From NCBI RefSeq assembly GCF_026013525.1, contig NZ_JAPDRA010000001.1:124001-188000 (forward strand): a stretch of DNA of 64,000 bases, read 5' to 3'. This DNA is from Sphingomonas canadensis (GTDB taxonomy: Bacteria; Pseudomonadota; Alphaproteobacteria; Sphingomonadales; Sphingomonadaceae). How positions within the stretch are numbered: position 1 is the first letter of the stretch; each line of letters begins with the position of its first letter. This document shows, in pieces, positions 8,091 through 15,813 of this stretch. Under the pieces are notes generated by a model. The model saw nothing but the letters and a program-made list of their open reading frames with translations. It was not told the DNA's origin and made no database searches. The position numbers were made by a program, and so were the translations under genes.

Positions 8091-9131
8091 ACACGAACTG
8101 AATCGACGGGGATCCCCTTTGCGGTGGCGTTGTGATTCAGACTTCCTGCTGGTGGCAGGAGGCCGGCATGGATGGGACGCACTCTTTCACAGGATCTTCG
8201 GGACCGGGTTGTGGCAGCGGTCGATAGCGGTCTGAGCTGCCGGGCGGCGGCGGCCCGCTTTGATGTCAGCGTGTCGAGTGCGATCCGCTGGCGACGGCTT
8301 GCGCTGGAGCATGGCCGGGCCTTGGCCAAGCCGCGCGGCGGCGACAGGCATTCGGGCAAGATCGAGGCCCATGGCGCTTTCATCCGTGAGTTGATCGCCG
8401 AACAAGGAGACATGACCCTTGTTGAGGTTCAGGCGCGGTTGATCGAGCGCGGCGCCTGGGTGGGGATCGGCACGGTGCATCGCTTCTTCGTCCGTCACGG
8501 GATCACGCGCAAAAAAAGACCGGGCACGCGATCGAGCAGGACCGTCCCGACGTCCTGAGGCAACGCCGGCACTGGTTCGACGGCCAGGTCGACCTTGAAC
8601 CTGAACGCCTGGTCTTCATCGACGAGACCTGGACTGCCACGAACATGACCCGCAGCCATGGACGCTGCCCGAAAGGCGAGCGACTGCGGATGGGCTTCCC
8701 GCACGGGCACCGCAAGACCACCACGCTCGTCGCTGGCCTGCGCATGACCGGCATGGTCGCGCCGATGGTACTCGACGGACCGATCAACGGCGATTGGTTC
8801 GAGGCCTATGTCGAGCAGGTGCTGGTGCCCGAACTGCGCCCTGGCGACGTAGTCATCATGGACAACCTCTCCAGCCACAAGCGGACCGCCGTGAAGGAAA
8901 GGATCGAAGCAGCCGGCGCAACCCTGCGCTTCCTCCCGCCATACAGCCCCGACTTCAACCCTATCGAGAAGGCCTTCTCCCGCCTCAAGGCCATGCTCCG
9001 CAGGGCTGGCGAGCGAACCGTCAGCGGCTTGTGGGACCTGATCGGCAAGCTCGTCGACATCTTCCAGCCCAACGAATGCACCAATTACTTCAAATCCTGC
9101 GGCTATGAACCAGAATGAACGGAAACCGCTC
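8080..9131 (+). mobile_element. IS630-family insertion sequence, complete
   Basis: A 1052-bp element bounded by the perfect 11-bp inverted repeats GAGCGGTTTCC (8080-8090) and GGAAACCGCTC (9121-9131). Both ends abut a TA dinucleotide (8078-8079 and 9132-9133), as expected for IS630/Tc1-type insertion with TA duplication. It carries one transposase split into two frames. Intact ends suggest recent insertion; the neighbouring genes are not visibly broken. Confidence 0.93.
8172..9118 (+). CDS. IS630 family transposase, two frames joined by -1 frameshift
   Basis: The first frame (8172-8558) encodes the helix-turn-helix part (MGRTLSQDLRDRVV, then winged helix). A run of seven A (8511-8517) allows a -1 shift: reading then continues as KKTGHAIEQDRPDV and on into the catalytic DDE domain, ending at 9118. 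Catalytic residues are visible in VFIDETW, VVIMDNLSSH and SPDFNPIEKAFSRLK. Several IS families use such A-runs for programmed frameshifting to limit transposition, so the break is more likely regulation than decay. The fused product is about 315 aa, normal for the family. Confidence 0.87.
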
Positions 9132-9133
9132 TA
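9121..9133 (-). repeat. IS630 right end: terminal inverted repeat plus TA duplication
   Basis: GGAAACCGCTC followed by TA; it begins 2 nt after the transposase stop codon. Confidence 0.9.
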
Positions 9134-9355
9134 AGCACCCGTCCCTCTCCGTCATCTGGCTTACCCACATCATAATCGACGACACCTTTGCAGCAGCCTT
9201 GACTAAAACCGGCGCGACGTGATTTGATCAGATTGGGCACGCAGCACCCGACCTGTCGCCAAGTCAAACCGCTGCTCTAATCACATTCCGCACGCCGACT
9301 TTCCATCTCGGCTGCAGCTTAAATGGCGACCGGCAGCTTGACGATGGAGGACGCT

Positions 9356-10096
9356 GTGCGCCTACCGCTATCATTGACTGATCTTCCCGCGCTGAAAAGC
9401 GATCTACGCAAAGCCAATATCGACGTTCAGGCCGCCCGCCGCATCGAAGGCGCTGCCCGAGGCTTCGGATACGGCAGCTACGCAACGATGAGGCTCGCCC
9501 TACAGGACGGCATCCAAGTGGTGGAACCGGACGACGCGGTGTTTGCCGACTATATTGGCTTCACAGCAGACGAGTATGGGCCGCGAACTCTGTCCCGGGC
9601 ACTTGCCCGAGTAGCCGTGCGCTCGGTCATGGAGCGTGAGCCGCAGCTTACGGAGCGTGGCTATGACACGGTCTGGCCGCGCTTTTCGGACGAGCGGAAA
9701 ATGACGCTCGATGAGCGCAAGGCTGCCTTTGCCAAGCGCCGGGAAGACACGCTGCACGACAACTCGATGGACGAGTTCGAGCTCGCTTGGATTTACCTCT
9801 CGATGCAACAGCGGCGGAAGACCATCAACATGGACTTCGGCAGTTATGGCCTGAAGCACAGGGCCGAGAATCTCTCCCGAAAGCAGGGGCAGTACACCCA
9901 TCTCGGCGACTACGTGTCGAACGGCATGTTTATCATCGCCGCGCTCGCCTGTGGGTTCGAGGCGAAGCAGATCGATTACGGACCGAATGCCTGCTTCAAC
10001 ATCTCAAGCAAGACGATCCGCGCAACGGCTGGCCATCCGATCATGACCCGTCGCGACCAGGGCCGCCTTTTCGCAATGGCGATGGCATCAGCCTGA
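9356..10096 (+). CDS. Hypothetical protein, possible accessory gene
   Basis: About 246 aa and not recognised. An early segment (ARRIEGAARGFGYGSYATM) loosely recalls the helical motif found at the ends of some glyoxalase-superfamily plasmid proteins, but this is weak. The middle is highly charged and the C-terminal half has YVSNGMFIIAALACGF and GPNACFNISSKT. No signal peptide or transmembrane segment. GTG 9356 is chosen because GGAGG lies 5 nt upstream; ATG 9323 is in frame but lacks an SD. The gene is visibly less GC-rich than its neighbours and lies between an IS and a tRNA, which suggests horizontal acquisition. Function unknown. Confidence 0.65.
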   Translation: MRLPLSLTDLPALKSDLRKANIDVQAARRIEGAARGFGYGSYATMRLALQDGIQVVEPDDAVFADYIGFTADEYGPRTLSRALARVAVRSVMEREPQLTERGYDTVWPRFSDERKMTLDERKAAFAKRREDTLHDNSMDEFELAWIYLSMQQRRKTINMDFGSYGLKHRAENLSRKQGQYTHLGDYVSNGMFIIAALACGFEAKQIDYGPNACFNISSKTIRATAGHPIMTRRDQGRLFAMAMASA

Positions 10097-10100
10097 CCTT

Positions 10101-10124
10101 GGGGCGGTGTTCCGGCACCGCCCC
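10101..10124 (+). terminator. Hairpin after the hypothetical gene
   Basis: GGGGCGGTG and CACCGCCCC form a perfect 9-bp stem with a 6-nt loop, 4 nt after the gene's stop. No T-run follows, so it may be only a stabilising hairpin. Confidence 0.5.
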
Positions 10125-10157
10125 GCGCAAATCGGAAGTCGCGCAAAATCCGCGCAG

Positions 10158-10182
10158 AAAATTGTCGGCCCGAAGGCCGACA
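10158..10182 (-). terminator. Rho-independent terminator of tRNA-Val
   Basis: Read on the minus strand: TGTCGGCC, TTCG tetraloop, GGCCGACA, then ATTTTCT. It lies about 20 nt beyond the tRNA 3' end. Confidence 0.75.
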
Positions 10183-10203
10183 GTCGCTAACTACTTGAAA
10201 ATA

Positions 10204-10279
10204 TGGTGGGCGGTGACGGGCTCGAACCGCCGACCCTCTCGGTGTAAACGAGATGCTCTACCAACTGAGCTAACCGCCC
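10204..10279 (-). tRNA. tRNA-Val (anticodon TAC)
   Basis: A 76-nt tRNA with encoded CCA. The acceptor stem pairs GGGCGGT (10279-10273) with ACCGCCC; D-arm TAGCTCAGTTGGTAGAGCA, anticodon loop TTTACAC giving UAC, and T-loop GTTCGAGCC are all canonical. It reads GUA/GUG valine codons. It sits at the border between the IS-bearing accessory segment and the conserved region, a common integration landmark, though no duplicated 3' tRNA end was seen. Confidence 0.96.
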
Positions 10280-10364
10280 GCCCGGCCTGGCGCGCGGGGC
10301 ATGGCCACGCCGCTTCCGGAAGCCAGCGCGGATGCCAGACCGGTGCCGCGCCCGCAAGGGGGCT

Positions 10365-11345
10365 TCAGACGATCGCCAACCCGGCCCGCTTCACGGCGGC
10401 GGCATAGCCGCGCATCCCGTCCAGCCCCATCGGGCTCAGCGCGATATAGGCGCGGCGGCGATCACTGGGGTCCGCCTGCCGCTCGAACAGCCGGGCGTCG
10501 TGCAGCGTGCCGATCCAGCGCAGCGCGGTGGTGGGCGGCACGGCCGCGGCGATGCACAGGCTAGAAACCGACACCCGCCGCCGCTCCAGATGCGCGGCGA
10601 ACAGATCGAGCAGCATGTCCCAGGCCGGATCGGCGAACAGGTCGCCACGGAAGAACTGGCTGCGCATCCGCCGTGCGCGGATCACGGCGCGGATCTCCGC
10701 CGCCGTCGCCTCCGGCCGGTCCTCGTCGGGTCCGCGATAGCCGCCGTCCGGCTCGCGCAGCGGCATGGCGCCGTTGCCCTGCTCGTCGCCGCGGGAAAGC
10801 CGCGCGAGTTCCTCTGCCAGCCGCGCCATCTCTTCGCTCAGCCGCTGGAGCGGCGAGCCGTCCGGCTCGGGCACCGCGCGCGCGGGCGATCGCACGCGGA
10901 AATGCCGCCGCTGCGCCGCGCGCATCCGCGCCACCGCCACCGCCGCGGCGCGATCCCCCTGGGTCGGGCGGCACAGCATCAGCGCCTCGCCGCCCAGCAG
11001 GTGCGTTGCGGCAATGTCGATCTGTTCGGGCGAAACGGTTGCCACCAGGCCAAGCTGCCGTTCGCGTGCCACCGTATCGGCCTGCGGCAGCACCAGATCG
11101 AGCAGGGCGTCCGGCGCCGCCTCGCCCTCGATCAACAGCAGGTCCATGGCATATTGGCGCTCCAGCCCGGCCGCGGCCTCGGCAAAGCCGATGCGGCGGC
11201 AGGTGCGGATTCCCGCCGCCTCCAGCGCCGCGACGGCTTCGTGCGCGTCACCGTCGCTCTCCGCCACCACCAGCGCGCTTCCCTGGCGGGCATAATCGGC
11301 CTGATACGGGTCAGCGTTCGCGTTCGGCCCCACCTTGATCCCCAT
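10365..11345 (-). CDS. MarR-type winged-helix regulator with pseudo-receiver N-terminus
   Basis: A 326-aa protein in two parts. Residues about 22-145 resemble a response-regulator-like alpha/beta domain, but the expected phospho-acceptor position reads DLLLIEGE, so phosphorylation is unlikely. A charged coiled stretch (about 160-185) links to a C-terminal MarR-like winged helix (RRMRSQFFRGDLFADPAWDML... then VPPTTALRWIGTLHDARLFERQADPSDRRRAYIALS). It should bind DNA as a dimer. An inverted repeat just upstream (11378-11417) could be its own operator. Target genes and signal unknown. Confidence 0.78.
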   Translation of the reverse strand: MGIKVGPNANADPYQADYARQGSALVVAESDGDAHEAVAALEAAGIRTCRRIGFAEAAAGLERQYAMDLLLIEGEAAPDALLDLVLPQADTVARERQLGLVATVSPEQIDIAATHLLGGEALMLCRPTQGDRAAAVAVARMRAAQRRHFRVRSPARAVPEPDGSPLQRLSEEMARLAEELARLSRGDEQGNGAMPLREPDGGYRGPDEDRPEATAAEIRAVIRARRMRSQFFRGDLFADPAWDMLLDLFAAHLERRRVSVSSLCIAAAVPPTTALRWIGTLHDARLFERQADPSDRRRAYIALSPMGLDGMRGYAAAVKRAGLAIV

Positions 11346-11377
11346 GTAGTTCGTCTTCTGTTCCGGAATGCCGCACT

Positions 11378-11417
11378 CCTCCGAAACGGGTGAGTCCGAA
11401 TTCCTCCATTTCGGAAG
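11378..11417. promoter_or_regulatory. Inverted repeat upstream of the MarR-like gene
   Basis: CCTCCGAAACGG (11378-11389) and CCATTTCGGAAG (11406-11417) are inverted copies matching at 10 of 12 positions, centred about 50 bp before the regulator's start codon. Position and symmetry fit an autoregulatory operator; no experiment supports it. Confidence 0.35.
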
Positions 11418-11476
11418 TTTGGGCTACGCGGCCCCGCGGCTTAGGGACGCGAATGCTCCGGAGCGGACCGGTTACG

Positions 11477-12430
11477 TTACCCTTCCGGATCGAAATCCTG
11501 CGGCATCGCGTGCCCGTCATCGGTCAGGAAACCGCGCGCCGCGCTCGCCATCGCCCCGCCGAACAGCGCGGTCATCAGGCCCTGCACCGCATAGGCCAGC
11601 GCACTGACCGCGAGCAGCAGGCCCATGTTCGCGGCAAACCACTGCTGCATGAAGGCGAATACCAGCTTGGGGTCCGGCTCGGCGGAAGGATCGGCCGGCA
11701 CCAGCGACGCCATCCCGCCGAACAGGCTGAACAACAGGGGAATGGACATGATGGTGTTCAGCACGATCCAGAAGATCGCGATCAGCAGATAGGCGAGGAA
11801 CAGCGTCCAGAACCGCCCCCGCGTCGCCGCCCATGCCTCGTCGATCGAAAGCCGGCCGCGCAGGAACGACACCGCATAGATCAGCGACAGCCGGACCATC
11901 ACCCAGATCACAAGACACAAGGCGGCCACCGCCAGCAGAAAGCCCACGATCCCGCCCGTGGCCGGCGAATCGCGGGTGATCACCGCCACCAGGCCGGTCA
12001 GCATGAACAGCATCAGCATCAGGATGAAGCCAAGGATGATCGCCGCGATCACGATCACCGCATAGGTGAAGAAGGTGCGCAGCTCATCCCACCCGAGCCG
12101 CAGATAGCCGAAGCCGTCCTCCTCCGGCCGCAGCAGCGCGCGAAACGCCGCGCACAGCACCACGGACGTCAGCAGCACCCCGCCGAACTGGATCAGCAGC
12201 GACAGCCCCTGAAACCGTCCCATGCCGTTCATCATCGCCATCTGGGCGCCCGCCGGGTTCTCGGGATCGATGTGCTGCATCGCCTCGAACATCTGCGGCA
12301 TCTGGCCGAGCACCAGCGCCGCACCCGCCAGGCCCACCGCGACATACACCAGCACCCAGATCAGCACGGCGCCCGGCCGCCGCGCGATCAGGCCGAACGC
12401 ATCGCCCAATATGGTCCCCACCGTCGTCAT
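11477..12430 (-). CDS. Six-helix integral membrane protein, unknown function
   Basis: A 317-aa inner-membrane protein with about six transmembrane segments (for example VLIWVLVYVAVGLAGAALVL, VIVIAAIILGFILMLMLFML, FLAYLLIAIFWIVLNTIM). The layout, with an early FGLIARRPGA amphipathic segment, resembles the uncharacterised membrane proteins related to glycerophosphodiester phosphodiesterase membrane domains. No catalytic motif is visible. It starts 39 nt after the pntB stop on the same strand and may be the last gene of that operon. Confidence 0.75.
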   Translation of the reverse strand: MTTVGTILGDAFGLIARRPGAVLIWVLVYVAVGLAGAALVLGQMPQMFEAMQHIDPENPAGAQMAMMNGMGRFQGLSLLIQFGGVLLTSVVLCAAFRALLRPEEDGFGYLRLGWDELRTFFTYAVIVIAAIILGFILMLMLFMLTGLVAVITRDSPATGGIVGFLLAVAALCLVIWVMVRLSLIYAVSFLRGRLSIDEAWAATRGRFWTLFLAYLLIAIFWIVLNTIMSIPLLFSLFGGMASLVPADPSAEPDPKLVFAFMQQWFAANMGLLLAVSALAYAVQGLMTALFGGAMASAARGFLTDDGHAMPQDFDPEG

Positions 12431-12469
12431 CGCCGCAGCCCCCTGTTCCAGTGCCGCGCGCGTCCGCCG

Positions 12470-13930
12470 TCAGTCGAGGGACTTTACGATTTCCTCGACC
12501 ATCTTCTTGGCGTCTGCGAGCAGCATCATCGTATTGTCACGATAGAATAGCTCATTATCGACGCCCGCATAGCCCACACCGCCCATCGATCGCTTGATGA
12601 ACAACACGGTCTTCGCCTTTTCCACGTCGAGTACGGGCATGCCATAGATCGGCGAGGTCTTGTCGGTCTTCGCCGCGGGATTGGTCACGTCGTTCGCGCC
12701 GATGACAAAGGCGACGTCGGTCTGCGCGAATTCGCTGTTGATGTCCTCCAGCTCGAACACCTCGTCATAGGGAACGTTTGCTTCGGCCAGCAGCACGTTC
12801 ATATGCCCCGGCATGCGCCCGGCGACCGGATGGATGGCGTATTTCACGCGCACGCCATGTTCCTTCAGCTTGTCGGCCATCTCGCGCAGCGCGTGCTGCG
12901 CCTGGGCGACCGCCATGCCGTATCCAGGGACGATGATCACCTGCTCGGCCTGGCTCATCAGGAAGGCGGCGTCCTCGGCCGATCCGCGCTTCCACGGCCG
13001 GTCGATCGCCTGGCCCGCAGCCGCGCCGCCGCTCTCCGCGCCGAATCCGCCCGCGATCACGCTGATGAAGCTGCGGTTCATCGCCTTGCACATGATATAG
13101 CTCAGGATCGCGCCCGAGCTGCCCACCAGCGCGCCGGTGATGATCATCGCGCTGTTATGCAGCGTGAAGCCCATCGCCGCCGCCGCCCAGCCCGAATAGC
13201 TGTTGAGCATGCTGACCACCACCGGCATGTCCGCGCCGCCGATCGGGATGATCAGCAGGAAGCCGATGACGAAGCTGAGCGCCGTCACCGTCCAGAACAC
13301 CCAGGGGCTCTGGTCGGTCAGGAAATAGCCGATCAGGCCCAGGATCGCCGCCAGCGTGCCCAGGTTGATCAGGTGCCGGCCGGGCAGCAGGATCGGCGCG
13401 CCGCTCATGTTGCCGTTGAGCTTCAGGAACGCGATCACCGATCCGGAGAAGGTGATCGCGCCGATCGCAACGCCCAGCCCCATCTCGATCCGGCTGACCG
13501 AGTGGATGACCGGCGTGTAAAGGCCATCGGTTCCCGCCAGCGGCACCATCTCGGCGATGCCGAACGCGATCGGGTTCAGGAACGCCGCCGCCGCCACCAG
13601 CACCGCCGCCATGCCCACCAGCGAGTGGAAGGCAGCCACGAGCTGCGGCATCGCCGTCATCTTGATCGCGCGCGCGGTGACGAAGCCGATCAGCCCGCCG
13701 ATGCCCACCGCGGCGCCCACCTCGGTCCAGCTATAGGGCAGCGTCCAGTTGGCGGGCGGATGGACGATCAGCGTCGTCGCCACCGCGATCACCATGCCCA
13801 GCATGCCGAAACGGTTGCCCGCGCGGCTGCTCGACGGACTGGAAAGCCCGCGCAGCGCCAGGATGAAGAAGATGCCGGCGGCCAGATAGGCCAGCGCCAC
13901 CCACGGATTGACTGCAGCCCCCTCGTGCAT
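12470..13930 (-). CDS. pntB: NAD(P) transhydrogenase subunit beta
   Basis: A 486-aa protein with eight or nine transmembrane helices in the N-terminal half and a soluble NADP(H)-binding domain III at the C-terminus (VIIVPGYGMAVAQAQH, then VKYAIHPVAGRMPGHMNVLLAEA and DVAFVIGANDVTNPAA). Together with the two PntA parts it couples proton entry to hydride transfer from NADH to NADP+, supplying NADPH. It follows pntA2 by 12 nt, so the three pnt genes are one transcription unit. Full length for the family. Confidence 0.97.
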   Translation of the reverse strand: MHEGAAVNPWVALAYLAAGIFFILALRGLSSPSSSRAGNRFGMLGMVIAVATTLIVHPPANWTLPYSWTEVGAAVGIGGLIGFVTARAIKMTAMPQLVAAFHSLVGMAAVLVAAAAFLNPIAFGIAEMVPLAGTDGLYTPVIHSVSRIEMGLGVAIGAITFSGSVIAFLKLNGNMSGAPILLPGRHLINLGTLAAILGLIGYFLTDQSPWVFWTVTALSFVIGFLLIIPIGGADMPVVVSMLNSYSGWAAAAMGFTLHNSAMIITGALVGSSGAILSYIMCKAMNRSFISVIAGGFGAESGGAAAGQAIDRPWKRGSAEDAAFLMSQAEQVIIVPGYGMAVAQAQHALREMADKLKEHGVRVKYAIHPVAGRMPGHMNVLLAEANVPYDEVFELEDINSEFAQTDVAFVIGANDVTNPAAKTDKTSPIYGMPVLDVEKAKTVLFIKRSMGGVGYAGVDNELFYRDNTMMLLADAKKMVEEIVKSLD

Positions 13931-13942
13931 CTGCCCCGCCCC

Positions 13943-14236
13943 TTACTTGGTCTTTTTCTTGTACATGGCGAGCATCCGCGCGGTTACCGCGAAGCCGCCG
14001 AAGATATTGACGCTCGCCAGCCCGACCGCGACCAGCCCCAGCCATTTGGGCAGCGGATCCGCCCCGATCGGCAACGGCGCCACGCTGGCGATCAGCGCGC
14101 CGACGATGATCACCGAAGAGACCGCGTTGGTAACGCTCATCAGCGGCGTGTGCAGCGCCGGCGTAACCGACCACACGACATAATAGCCGACGAAGCACGC
14201 CAGCACGAAGATCGACAGGATCGAGATGAAGTCCAT
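13943..14236 (-). CDS. pntA2: NAD(P) transhydrogenase subunit alpha part 2
   Basis: A 97-aa membrane protein with three transmembrane helices and a Lys-rich C-terminus (MYKKKTK). It matches the membrane segment that in enteric PntA is fused to the NAD-binding domain; in alphaproteobacteria it is a separate gene. HTPLMSVTNAVSS is a characteristic family segment. It anchors domain II together with PntB. Confidence 0.95.
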   Translation of the reverse strand: MDFISILSIFVLACFVGYYVVWSVTPALHTPLMSVTNAVSSVIIVGALIASVAPLPIGADPLPKWLGLVAVGLASVNIFGGFAVTARMLAMYKKKTK

Positions 14237-14249
14237 GGCTCTTCCTTAA

Positions 14250-14297
14250 TCCTCCCCGGCACGGGGAGGGGGACCGTCCGCAGGACGGTGGAGGGGG
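14250..14297 (+). repeat. GC-rich palindromic repeat unit, copy C
   Basis: A 48-bp unit built from CTCCCCGGCACGGGGAG, then GGGGACC, a small CCGCAGG-centred hairpin (GTCCGCAGGAC) and GGTGGAGGGGG. It has the same architecture as the two copies inside truB at 62072-62198 and lies in the 149-nt gap between pntA1 and pntA2. This looks like a REP-type family dispersed in the genome. Confidence 0.7.
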
Positions 14298-14385
14298 TTC
14301 GCTGCAAGCGAACCGGCCGAAGCAGCCGCCCGGTCCGCGTCTTCCATAGTCTCTGAAGCGCCGATGCGGGGGAGCCTGCCTGAGC

Positions 14386-15507
14386 TCACCCTAACAGCCT
14401 CGGGTTCACCACCTTGCCGCCCTGGGTCAGCCGGATCGCGTCGCCGATCTCTTCGTCCAGCACGGGCGCGCCCTTCTCCTTGTCCCAGAAGGCGGACAGG
14501 AAGTTGAACAGGTTGCGCGCGAACAGCGCGGAGCTGTCGGCGGCCAGGCGGCTGGGCACGTTCTTGTGCCCGACGATCTTCACGCCGTGCCGCTCCACCA
14601 CCTCGCCCGCGACCGCACCCTCGACGTTGCCGCCCTGCTCGACGGCCAGGTCAACGATCACGCTGCCGGCACGCATCGTCGCGATCTGCGCGTCGCTGAT
14701 CAGCCGCGGCGCCGGGCGCCCGGGGATCAGCGCGGTGGTGATCACGATGTCCTGCTTGGCGATGTGCGCGGAAACCAGCTCGGCCTGGGCCTTCTGATAT
14801 TCCTCGCTCATCTCGGTGGCGTATCCGCCCGCGCCCTCGCCCTCGATCCCGGCGACATTTTCGACGAAGATCGGCTTGGCGCCCAGCGACTGGATCTGCT
14901 CCTTGGTCGCGGAGCGGACGTCGGTGGCGGAGACCTGGGCGCCCAGCCGCCGCGCGGTGGCGATCGCCTGCAGCCCGGCCACGCCCACGCCCATCACGAA
15001 GCATTTGGCGGCGGAAACGGTGCCCGCCGCGGTCATCATCATCGGAAAGGCGCGGCCATATTCGGCCGCAGCGTCCAGCACCGCCTTGTAGCCCGACAGG
15101 TTCGATTGCGAGGACAGGATGTCCATCGACTGCGCGCGCGTGATGCGCGGCATGAATTCCATCGCCAGCGCCTCGAACCCGGCGGCGGCATAGGCGTCCA
15201 CGCGCCCGCGCTCGCCGAAGGGGTTCAGCCCCGCGACGATCCAGGCGCCCGGCGCGGCGCCGCCCAGCGAATCGGGCGAAGGCCCCTGCACGCCCAGCAC
15301 GATGCCGGCGCCGGCCAGCGCCTCAGCGCGCGTTCCCACGCTGGCCCCCGCCGCGGCATAGGCGGCATCGTCGATCGAGGCGGTCAGGCCCGCACCGGCC
15401 TCGACCGCCACCTCGGCGCCGAGCCCCACGAACTTCTTTACCGTCTCGGGCGTCGCGGAAACCCGCCGCTCGCCGGCGGCGGATTCCTTGAGGACCGCGA
15501 TCTTCAC
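14386..15507 (-). CDS. pntA1: NAD(P) transhydrogenase subunit alpha part 1
   Basis: About 373 aa, the soluble NAD(H)-binding domain I of transhydrogenase, related to alanine dehydrogenase. It begins VKIAVLKESAAGERRVSATP; GVGVAGLQAIATARRLGAQV is the nucleotide-binding glycine motif, and EQGGNVEG near the end is typical. GTG 15507 is chosen because it matches the family N-terminus and overlaps the stop of the upstream cytochrome oxidase subunit gene. A longer frame from 15567 would add residues with no family match. Confidence 0.96.
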   Translation of the reverse strand: MKIAVLKESAAGERRVSATPETVKKFVGLGAEVAVEAGAGLTASIDDAAYAAAGASVGTRAEALAGAGIVLGVQGPSPDSLGGAAPGAWIVAGLNPFGERGRVDAYAAAGFEALAMEFMPRITRAQSMDILSSQSNLSGYKAVLDAAAEYGRAFPMMMTAAGTVSAAKCFVMGVGVAGLQAIATARRLGAQVSATDVRSATKEQIQSLGAKPIFVENVAGIEGEGAGGYATEMSEEYQKAQAELVSAHIAKQDIVITTALIPGRPAPRLISDAQIATMRAGSVIVDLAVEQGGNVEGAVAGEVVERHGVKIVGHKNVPSRLAADSSALFARNLFNFLSAFWDKEKGAPVLDEEIGDAIRLTQGGKVVNPRLLG

Positions 15508-15644
15508 TTGGGCGCGATCAGGAAAACTACGAAAGCGCCAATCAGGGCAGCGATCACCGTGCCCCACGTCATCATCGATTTGAAGCCAGTCCAGGTCTGC
15601 TCATGCGCCTGAAGCTCGGCTCCGTTCTCTCCACCACCAGCCAT
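15504..15644 (-). CDS. aa3-type cytochrome c oxidase subunit IV-like small membrane protein
   Basis: A 46-aa gene beginning MAGGGENGAELQAHEQTW and containing one transmembrane helix after WTGFKSMMTWGTVIA. The HEQTW..F motif and single helix match the bacterial aa3 oxidase subunit IV family (PF07835), tiny accessory subunits of the terminal oxidase. Its TGA overlaps the GTG of pntA1, so it is the first cistron of the transhydrogenase operon. The weak upstream context (no strong SD) leaves the initiation rate uncertain. Confidence 0.85.
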   Translation of the reverse strand: MAGGGENGAELQAHEQTWTGFKSMMTWGTVIAALIGAFVVFLIAPK

Positions 15645-15813
15645 GCGTTTCTATCCCCTCAACGCTTGCCCGCCGTCCTTAGCCGCGGCCGGCCCGCGGC
15701 ATCAAGCCCGGCGGCGTCCGTTACGCAATCGATACATTCCGTGTCAGGCTTAAGGCCGCCTTTACCCCTCTTCTCTATTTCATGCGACCGGAAACGGGAC
15801 ATTGGGGACAGGA

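Noticed and set aside
8172-8558. Transposase fragment as a pseudogene
   Set aside because: Seven A's at the break and intact downstream frame fit frameshifting better, and both ends of the IS are intact.
10204-10279. tRNA-Val as an integration site with a prophage or island beyond it
   Set aside because: No integrase gene and no duplicated tRNA 3' end were seen nearby.
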